Source of the DNA: a virus
DNA length: 36,941 nt
Virus record (IMG/VR): IMGVR_UViG_3300008107_000423
Location: 1 to 36,941 of that record
Direction: 5' to 3' (one strand)
This document shows positions 31,253 through 36,941 of the stretch, one piece after another. A program made the translations under genes and the position numbers. Every line of letters begins with the position of its first letter. The stretch's first letter is position 1. The notes under the pieces were generated by a model, which saw nothing but the letters and a program-made list of their open reading frames with translations, did no database searches and was not told the DNA's origin.

Positions 31253-32778
31253 TGGACACCGGCAAGGGCGGACTCAGCCGGCACTGTTCCGTCCATGCCC
31301 ATCAGGCCAGGGATCTGATCCAGCCCAGGTGTCTTGGGCCGGTTGGCCTCCCGCTTCCGATCCTCCTCCTCCAGCAGCTTGAGTTCGTCGTCTGCTGTCT
31401 GGTCCGGCGGGAGCATGCCCGCACGTGCCACCAGCTCAACCACCGATTTTCGGGTGAGCAGGCTGGAGTCGTAGAGGTCCTGAGCCGTGTCCAGCTGTTC
31501 CTTGGTGACCGGCTGATCAAACACTCCGCTATCAAGATCAATGCCAGCGCCGGGGACGATGGGTTCGCCGGTGAACTGGCACCAGATCCGGAACAGGCTT
31601 TCCATGGCCGAGCTCTTGCCTTCGGCCATCGATGTGAGGCTGGCCTGCAGCTGTGCGCTCTCCAGCAGGCTCTGGGTGGCCGTCTTCTCGGTGGAACCCG
31701 ACAGCAGGAAGTTCATCGTCTGCCTATCGATTAGGTTCTCGATGTGTTTCAGGTGCTCAACATGCTGCGCCAGGCTGCTGCCGGCTACTTCTTCGAACGC
31801 GAAGCTGCCATCCACCGGCAAGTCCAAGCCGCTGTTCGGGCCGAGGATCATCGTCGGCGTGCTGCCATTAGGGCCCGTATTGAGCATGCCCTTCCGCACC
31901 GGCACCGGCATGGCGGTCTTGTGCAGCAGTTCTTTCAGGTCGCTGTACTCGCGGAACCAGTCCAGGGTGAGGTTTGCAAGCGAAAGCAGAGGCAGCTGAC
32001 CACGCCCAAAACCAGCCCGGCTGCCGCTGTACCAGACAACCGGTGGATTGTTCATTGGATTATTCCTTGAGTCCAAGAACTGGCCCTTGAGTTCTTCCCC
32101 GTTATCGTCAAGGACGGCTTCAACACGCAGTCCAGTCATTCCCTCCACCAGCTTCACGACTCTCCATTCGCCGCGGAACATGACGCGATAGCGGGGCTCA
32201 ATCTCAACCCCATAATCTCCCTTTTCTACCTCACTCCATTCAAGAATGGAAACTGCTACTGGTAGATCGATGCCTTGTACCTTTTCGGTTCGCCAGTTGA
32301 CGACGTTTTGCCGCAAAGCATAGGCAAGATAGGGACGTCTTCCGGTGCTTATCTCGTTGGTTCGATCACCGGCCTGCCCTCTTGGCATGTCAACCGTGAG
32401 CAGCACGCCGCCATCGCGCAGCGACATGGCATCTGCCATCATCCAGTAGGCCTTGAGGCTGTTACCGTCTGAATCGATGTTTGACTGGTTGGCGCGGAGC
32501 AGATCCGGGGCATCCCGCAGCTCGAAGCGACTCAGCGCACCGGCGTAGGCAACGATTGCATCACGGTAAAACGATGGATAGCTGCTACGAAGTAGTCGGT
32601 TCTTATATGCTTGCGGCGGCTCTTTTGGTTCCTTCGGCAGGTACGCTTCCTTGCCATTGCGCAGCAGCTCCCAGCAATCGTCGGCAAGTTGTAGTTCTTT
32701 GGTTACATCAGCAAGCGCCGGATGCACGAACGACGGCAGGCTGTGATCCTTGGTCGGATGCGAGATCGTCTGCAGCAC
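31249..32778 (-). CDS. Portal protein (possibly DUF4055-type)
   Basis: 509 residues from GTG 32778. The N-terminus (SLPSFVHPALADVTKELQLADDCWELLRNGKEAYLPKEPKEPPQAYKNRLLRSSYPSFYRDAIVAYAG) matches from memory a phage portal family known as DUF4055. It continues with a beta-rich middle (PPVVWYSGSRAGFGRGQLPLLSLANLTLDWFREYSDLKELLHKTAMPV) and a C-terminal helical crown. It forms the ring through which DNA is packed. The order terminase, sigma-like, portal, MuF is otherwise normal. A GGGAAC overlaps the start codon. Confidence 0.8.
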   Translation of the reverse strand: MLQTISHPTKDHSLPSFVHPALADVTKELQLADDCWELLRNGKEAYLPKEPKEPPQAYKNRLLRSSYPSFYRDAIVAYAGALSRFELRDAPDLLRANQSNIDSDGNSLKAYWMMADAMSLRDGGVLLTVDMPRGQAGDRTNEISTGRRPYLAYALRQNVVNWRTEKVQGIDLPVAVSILEWSEVEKGDYGVEIEPRYRVMFRGEWRVVKLVEGMTGLRVEAVLDDNGEELKGQFLDSRNNPMNNPPVVWYSGSRAGFGRGQLPLLSLANLTLDWFREYSDLKELLHKTAMPVPVRKGMLNTGPNGSTPTMILGPNSGLDLPVDGSFAFEEVAGSSLAQHVEHLKHIENLIDRQTMNFLLSGSTEKTATQSLLESAQLQASLTSMAEGKSSAMESLFRIWCQFTGEPIVPGAGIDLDSGVFDQPVTKEQLDTAQDLYDSSLLTRKSVVELVARAGMLPPDQTADDELKLLEEEDRKREANRPKTPGLDQIPGLMGMDGTVPAESALAGVQ

Positions 32779-32784
32779 GTTCCC
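32773..32784 (-). repeat. Variant boundary motif at portal start
   Basis: GGGAACGTGCTG; the GTG start codon lies inside it. It matches the consensus if two bases are added after GGGAAC. Confidence 0.4.
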
Positions 32785-32805
32785 TGATGCCGTCTAGTAC
32801 CTGGC

Positions 32806-33801
32806 TCAGGGTTCCCCATTTGTTTCGTCCGGTTCGATCATCATGGTGAATAGATCGGCCTGCACGGCATCTGCCATCAATTCGGATGCGCTGCGACGTG
32901 TGGCGCGGTTCATGCGTCGCGGCTTACTGCTGTTTGAAGCCAGCACCTCAAACCCCAGAGGCATCAGCTCCATCCCGCCGGTGGCCCTGTTTCCCACCAG
33001 CGCTCGCACCTTGCTCCTGAACTGCTGCAGCGGCCCGTGTGGGATCGGTATGCGGCGAGGGTTGCCCCAGAACTCTTCGATCGCTTTCCGGTCGGCCTTG
33101 CAGATCGCGCCATAGGCCTGCTCCAGTACCGCCCACGCCATCCGCTCCCGCTCTGTCGCCTGTTCGTCCTCCTCGGCGATCACAAGCTGGTCATCTAGTC
33201 GGTCGCTGGCAGGTTCGTGTTTGTGCTCCAGCTCGACTGTGCCCTTGTGGCAGCCAAGGATCTCCTGCACATCGGAGACCGTGATCCGCTGCCCGTCCGC
33301 CACCATCCGATCGCAGACTTGCTGCGGCCTCAGGCCCTGCTGGGTGAGGCGCCGCACCGCGGGCCCAAGTTCCCGCCAGTAATGGGGAAACTTGATGGCG
33401 AAGGTTTTGTCGCGGATGAATTGCTTCATGGCGCCCTTAATGAACGGCACTGCGAAGCTGCTGAGGGCATAGGCCCTGCCGGTGATCGGGTTGATCCGCT
33501 CCGGGTCGTAGAGCCGGCATGCCTTCAGCAGCCCCACCCATGCCGGCGTCTCCAGCTCGGCCACCGCCATCCCGATCGAGCGTGCGAAGCGGTTGGCGCA
33601 GTCCATCGCCAGGAGCTGGTTCTTAACGGCAAGCTGCTCGCTGTGCTCGGTGGGTGGTGGGAACTGGCCGAGTTTCGACAGGTCCGGCTGTTGGCCGCTG
33701 GAGGTGGCTGCGGCCGCCGGCTTCCGCTTGGTGGTGCTGGGCGCCCGTGCCGGCGGCCGGATGCTGTTGGTGGGCTTGCTGGTGCGTGACTGGGTTGCCA
33801 T
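32806..33801 (-). CDS. Sigma-70-like protein inside the packaging operon
   Basis: 331 residues from ATG 33801, seven bases after the terminase stop. Residues 1-50 are Pro/Ser/Thr-rich. Residues about 56-145 resemble sigma region 2: NRFARSIGMAVAELETPAWVGLLKACRLYDP, then YALSSFAVPFIKGAMKQFIRDK and IKFPHYWREL, like the region 2.3/2.4 blocks that contact the -10 element. A region 3-like segment follows (VRRLTQQGLRPQQVCDR...VQEILGCHKGTVELE). The last third may hold a reduced region 4 (LEQAYGAICKADRKAIEEFWGN). It may direct host RNA polymerase to phage promoters. It ends NGEP with its stop in the boundary motif. Confidence 0.7.
   Translation of the reverse strand: MATQSRTSKPTNSIRPPARAPSTTKRKPAAAATSSGQQPDLSKLGQFPPPTEHSEQLAVKNQLLAMDCANRFARSIGMAVAELETPAWVGLLKACRLYDPERINPITGRAYALSSFAVPFIKGAMKQFIRDKTFAIKFPHYWRELGPAVRRLTQQGLRPQQVCDRMVADGQRITVSDVQEILGCHKGTVELEHKHEPASDRLDDQLVIAEEDEQATERERMAWAVLEQAYGAICKADRKAIEEFWGNPRRIPIPHGPLQQFRSKVRALVGNRATGGMELMPLGFEVLASNSSKPRRMNRATRRSASELMADAVQADLFTMMIEPDETNGEP
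32807..32816 (-). repeat. GGGAACNCTG boundary motif, copy 16
   Basis: GGGAACCCTG then A, overlapping the TGA of the sigma-like gene (GGG GAA CCC TGA) and 28 bases before the portal GTG. Confidence 0.9.
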
Positions 33802-33808
33802 GGGGAGA

Positions 33809-35362
33809 TCAGGAGTAGATGTTTTCGTCATCGTCATCAGCGACGGCATAGTCGCCAGCGCTGTAGCCATAGCTGACGGTGGTGAAGCGCATAGGGCCGG
33901 TGCCGGCGGCGAAGTTCAGCACCTGCGACGTCTCGTCCACCAGGTCGTCAAACGTGCCCGATGGGAACTCCAGCAACTGGCCCACGTACTCTGCCCGCCA
34001 TGGCGCATGGCGATGTATGAACACACGGCGCTGCTTGAACTGCACCGCAGCAGCTTCCGCTCGGGCGACCTTGCCGCCCATCGGATCCACCTCGATCACG
34101 GAATAGCCCCGAGCCTCCCGCTTCAGCGTGTCGATAATCGCCGAGCCGTTCGCCTTGTCTTCTACCAGCAGCGTGTCGAACTTCCACGCGGGCTGTAGCG
34201 CTCGCAGGGTGTCAAGGGTGTCGTTAAAGCCCATCCGGCGATTGATCTGATCCAGCCGGTACATCGCCTCCTGTGTCTGCAGCCACATGCCGATGCCCAC
34301 CATGTCGGTGCCGGCGGAATCCTTGAATGTTGCGTCAAGGCTGGCAATACGCCGAATCCCTACATCCGTCAGCACTACATCATTAGGCAATCCAGTCTCA
34401 CCGGGCAAGATGAAGTAGCCAATGTGGTCGGTTTTGAATATCGTCCCCTGCGCATCCGTCGGATCTTGCTGATAGATCGCATCCCAGTCACGGGCTGGGG
34501 TGTTGGCTTTCTTCCTGCGGATCCACCGCTCGTCGTAGCGGGTCGGGTCCAGCGCTTCACCAGGCTGCCGGTGGTCACGTTCCCTTGTGACCGTCTTGGG
34601 CAGCAACTTGATGTTGTTCGCCGGCTTCGCCTCAATCGGCAAGCTGACCACGTGCCATGGCTCGCACTCTTCATCCAGTCCTTCCTTCTCTAGTTCCTCG
34701 TTCTTCTTGAGCAGGTAGCCGATAAGGTCGAGCTTGTGCCAGCGCGTATGAATGATGACCTTTGCATCATTCGGTTCTTCCCTGGTGTTCAGTACTGAAT
34801 CCCACCAGTTATGAACCTGCCGGCGGACCGCGGCAGAGTCCGCTTCTTCCCGGCCCTTGATCGGGTCGTCGACGATCAGCAGATCAGCCGGCATCCCCGT
34901 TCCCTTGCCGATGCCAGCGACCCACACTCCTCCGCCCTCGTGCGTCTTCCATCGCTCTTTGCCGGCAGCGCTCGGGTCAAGGGTGCCGCCTGATGCCACG
35001 AAGTAGTCGCGGCACGCCTGGCCAAACTCCGTCGCCAGGGTGTTGCTATGGGCGCCGATGCCAACGGTGCGCGATGGGTAGCGGCGGACGAAGTAAGCCG
35101 GAAGGAAGCGGCTGAAGATGGTGGACTTGAAGTGCCGCGGGGGAAGTTCAACCATCGCTCGCGGCAGCTTGCCATCAGCGATCTGCTGGCCAATGGCGAT
35201 TAGACGTTCGGTGTGCTTAGAAAACCCAAAGACAGGGAAAACGTCGGCAATGAACTCGCGGAATGATTTTGTATATGATTCGGATTTTGTCTTAGGAGCG
35301 ACTTTTTTTTTGCTCAGCTCCAGCCTGGCAATCGCCGCGCCAATCGGATCAGCCGTCAGCAT
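33809..35362 (-). CDS. terL: Terminase large subunit
   Basis: 517 residues from ATG 35362, inside the end of the small subunit gene. ATPase: Walker A-like PPRHFKST (residues 74-81, Phe replacing the usual Gly), Walker B LLIVDDP (161-167) and TRWH coupling motif (206-209). Nuclease: Asp343 in SLDATFK, Glu401/Asp402 in LVEDKANG, and Asp473 near FDDLVDE. These are the expected acidic residues for an RNase H-fold. It packages DNA into the prohead. A run of nine A codes SKKK near residue 18, a possible slippage spot. The protein ends with an acidic tail. Confidence 0.93.
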   Translation of the reverse strand: MLTADPIGAAIARLELSKKKVAPKTKSESYTKSFREFIADVFPVFGFSKHTERLIAIGQQIADGKLPRAMVELPPRHFKSTIFSRFLPAYFVRRYPSRTVGIGAHSNTLATEFGQACRDYFVASGGTLDPSAAGKERWKTHEGGGVWVAGIGKGTGMPADLLIVDDPIKGREEADSAAVRRQVHNWWDSVLNTREEPNDAKVIIHTRWHKLDLIGYLLKKNEELEKEGLDEECEPWHVVSLPIEAKPANNIKLLPKTVTRERDHRQPGEALDPTRYDERWIRRKKANTPARDWDAIYQQDPTDAQGTIFKTDHIGYFILPGETGLPNDVVLTDVGIRRIASLDATFKDSAGTDMVGIGMWLQTQEAMYRLDQINRRMGFNDTLDTLRALQPAWKFDTLLVEDKANGSAIIDTLKREARGYSVIEVDPMGGKVARAEAAAVQFKQRRVFIHRHAPWRAEYVGQLLEFPSGTFDDLVDETSQVLNFAAGTGPMRFTTVSYGYSAGDYAVADDDDENIYS

Positions 35363-35849
35363 CGGTTTCTTGCTGCGGCAGCACGTCACCCAGACCGCGG
35401 GCCTGAAGCTGCAGCAACACTTCGTGCTTCTGTTCGACGGTCAGGGATTGCGTGGCTTCAATCGCAGAAACGACGCCATCCATTTGCCGCTGCACCGCAC
35501 GTTTTGCGGCGGCATTGTCGGACCAATTATGGCGCCAGTGGACAGAATGAGTGAGAAGCCACTGCGAGTCTTTGGAATCTCCGCCGTGGATCTTTTGGAG
35601 GTGGGATAGTTCGCCCTCTGCGCGGCCCTCTTGAACTGCCGCCAAAAACGCCATTTCAAGCTCATCGCCAGTTCCCGCCTTTGCACGGCTGACCCACAGC
35701 CGCCATGCCTGCTCTGAAATGCCACAGGCCGCGGCGATCGTCTTGTTCGGTGCGCCCGAAGGGACCAGCTTGCGCACCTTCTCAATCAGCTCAGGGGTGA
35801 GCTTGCGCTTTCGGCCGGCTTCGGAGGTGGTGGCGAGTGAGGATGTCAC
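35349..35849 (-). CDS. terS: Terminase small subunit candidate
   Basis: 166 residues from GTG 35849; an upstream TTG at 35876 is possible but would place the start in the predicted promoter. The N-terminal half has an HTH: LTPELIEKVRKLVPSGAPNKTIAAACGISEQAWRLWVSRAK, typical of DNA-binding small terminase subunits. A helical oligomerisation part and an acidic tail (LPQQETDADG) follow. It overlaps and precedes terL, the usual pair. Confidence 0.8.
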   Translation of the reverse strand: MTSSLATTSEAGRKRKLTPELIEKVRKLVPSGAPNKTIAAACGISEQAWRLWVSRAKAGTGDELEMAFLAAVQEGRAEGELSHLQKIHGGDSKDSQWLLTHSVHWRHNWSDNAAAKRAVQRQMDGVVSAIEATQSLTVEQKHEVLLQLQARGLGDVLPQQETDADG

Positions 35850-35875
35850 CCGGCAGGGAGCAAAACCGCGGCCCA

Positions 35876-35905
35876 ATCCTAGTCGTTATCACGACAATAC
35901 CGCAA
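35876..35905 (-). promoter_or_regulatory. Predicted terminase promoter with palindromic operator in the spacer
   Basis: Minus-strand TTGCGG (35905-35900) and TAGGAT (35881-35876) are separated by 18 bases. The spacer holds GTCGT-TATC-ACGAC, a perfect 5+5 palindrome at 35882-35895. A repressor bound there would block RNA polymerase. The start codon follows about 27 bases after the -10. No experimental support. Confidence 0.4.
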
Positions 35906-36023
35906 GGGGTTAAGAGGTCTGAACCAATGTGAAGCCGGCCCTGCAGCCAGCGGTTTCCTATTAGGGTTCCATCCAGTGGTCTCGGTCCCGATCGCGACCC
36001 CCTCATCCTGTTCCCCTAGGACC

Positions 36024-36221
36024 ATGCTCACCCCACGGTCTGCCAGCCGCTGGCAGCTCAGGCCGATCTCTGCCAGGGCCGGCACCCAGCCCGATCGGTC
36101 GCTGGTGTGCCGCGAAACGCAAGCCCGTATTGCCGCACGCCGTCTGGCCCGAACTGCTGGTGCGCCGGTGTTCGCCTACCAGAACCACGCCCAGACCTGC
36201 TCGTTCGTCGCCTGGCCATGA
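36024..36221 (+). CDS. Small basic hypothetical protein (start of right plus operon)
   Basis: 65 residues from ATG 36024 (MLTPRSASRWQLRPISARAGTQPDRSLVCRETQARIAARRLARTAG...), Arg/Ala-rich and helical. Its end overlaps the next ATG (ATGA), which supports the frame. It diverges from the terminase promoter region. Function unknown. Confidence 0.5.
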   Translation: MLTPRSASRWQLRPISARAGTQPDRSLVCRETQARIAARRLARTAGAPVFAYQNHAQTCSFVAWP

Positions 36222-36559
36222 CCCTCACCCCTTCCCTCACATCCCTGCTGCCGGAGGACGAACTGACCGAGGCTCGTGCTGCCGATGGCACCCTCACACC
36301 CGCCGGCCAGGCGCAGGTGTCGCGGTTGTGTTTCCGGATCCTGGAGCTGCAGCACATGGCGGCCCAGATCAAGCTGCGGGAAGCCGCCGCTACAGCCTCG
36401 CTGGTGGCGGCAATGGGGCTGGGTGTAGATCGCGTCATCGCGCCGATGCCCGATGGCGACCAATCCACTGCCCTGCTCGTGGAAGCAGATCCGAACGCCG
36501 GCTGGTTGCGGCCGAAGTTCACCGAAATCCCGCTCCTTCTCCCTGGTGATCACCCATGA
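36218..36559 (+). CDS. Hypothetical protein of right plus operon
   Basis: 113 residues from ATG 36218 (MTLTPSLTSLLPEDELTEARAADGTLTPAGQAQVSRLCFRILELQHMAAQIKLREAAATASLVAAMGLG...). A helical N-terminal two-thirds and an aromatic C-terminal end. It overlaps both neighbours by ATGA, so the operon is compact. No family recognised. Confidence 0.6.
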   Translation: MTLTPSLTSLLPEDELTEARAADGTLTPAGQAQVSRLCFRILELQHMAAQIKLREAAATASLVAAMGLGVDRVIAPMPDGDQSTALLVEADPNAGWLRPKFTEIPLLLPGDHP

Positions 36560-36941
36560 ACATCTTTCAAGGGCTGTGGTCGTGGGTGATCCGCAGCAAC
36601 GCCGGCCACCGCCCCCGTCGCGATCCATCGGCCATCAGCGACCTGGGCCGCATCCTGCTGATGGCGCAGGTGAAGGCCACCGTCATGCGTCACCCGATCG
36701 CAGTCGGGACACCGCTCAAAGGCGGCATGATCGAGGCCCGGATCGATGGCCACCGGCTGCGCGATCCGCAGTGGGTGCCGTGGATCCGTGAGCAGCCTGA
36801 GTTCCTGCATCCGATGGCCATCCGCCAGGACGACGCCACCACCCCATGGGAGGTGTGGATCGAGTTCGGCGGTGATCGCACCAAGCTGGCGGAGATCTAC
36901 GGCGGGTTGCAGACCGAAGCGCTGTTCCTCGCCCAGCAGGC
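36556..36941 (+). CDS. Hypothetical protein, cut by the window end
   Basis: At least 128 residues from ATG 36556 (MNIFQGLWSWVIRSNAGHRPRRDPSAISDLGRILLMAQVKATVMRHPIAVG...). Mixed alpha/beta with a Trp-rich centre (VPWIREQPEFLHPMAIRQDD). It overlaps the upstream gene by ATGA and is still open at the right edge. Function unknown. Confidence 0.6.
   Translation, partial: MNIFQGLWSWVIRSNAGHRPRRDPSAISDLGRILLMAQVKATVMRHPIAVGTPLKGGMIEARIDGHRLRDPQWVPWIREQPEFLHPMAIRQDDATTPWEVWIEFGGDRTKLAEIYGGLQTEALFLAQQ

Noticed and set aside
1-36941. tRNA genes, CRISPR arrays, insertion sequences, attachment sites
   Set aside because: No T-arm-like GGTTCRA context with a cloverleaf, no regularly spaced repeats, no transposase or integrase, and no long direct repeats were seen by eye.

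Overview
The window is most of the late (structural) half of a tailed, siphovirus-like phage or prophage, with the edges of two plus-strand regions at its ends. The host is probably a cyanobacterium of the Synechococcus/Cyanobium type. That rests on high GC, on a sigma-like protein whose region 2 reads like cyanobacterial group 2/3 sigma factors, and on small plus-strand proteins of a cyanobacterial flavour; I hold it with moderate to low confidence. No integrase, tRNA, CRISPR array or insertion sequence is visible.

Layout. Positions 1-1754 carry a plus-strand string of small, tightly coupled genes, including a zinc-ribbon/HTH protein; it converges on the late region. From 35.9 kb down to 1.75 kb almost everything is on the minus strand. 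In transcription order: terminase small and large subunits, a sigma-70-like protein, portal, MuF-type head protein, small head-associated genes, a run of six tiny coupled genes, a HEVAH zincin-like protein, three head-completion/tail-joining candidates, a lambda-type G/GT chaperone pair with a GGGAAAG slip site, a tail tube candidate, tail terminator candidate, tape measure, distal tail and hub-like proteins, a 1003-aa fiber, further virion proteins, then (unusually late) scaffold and major capsid protein, a second fiber cassette, membrane proteins and a C39-type endolysin. From 36.0 kb a second plus-strand operon diverges from the terminase promoter region and runs off the window.

The most unusual feature is a 10-base motif, GGGAACNCTG, usually continued as A or AGGC. 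It occurs 16 times as a strict match, where well under one is expected by chance. Every copy lies at a gene boundary (one overlaps the last codons of a small ORF) and every copy points toward the gene that follows. Copies mark junctions where genes are not translationally coupled; overlapping gene pairs lack it. In three genes the motif contains the stop codon. At two divergent junctions full copies form face-to-face pairs, and at a third a full copy faces a partial one. One copy lies between an intrinsic terminator and the next gene. This resembles in concept the start-associated sequences of some mycobacteriophages, but the sequence differs. With a sigma-like gene inside the same operon, it may be a phage-specific expression or boundary system.

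Other points of interest are capsid genes separated from the portal by the whole tail module, an in-frame TGA between a 90-aa ORF and the tape measure, one beta-rich domain inserted in three different virion proteins, and a palindrome that fills the spacer of the predicted terminase promoter.
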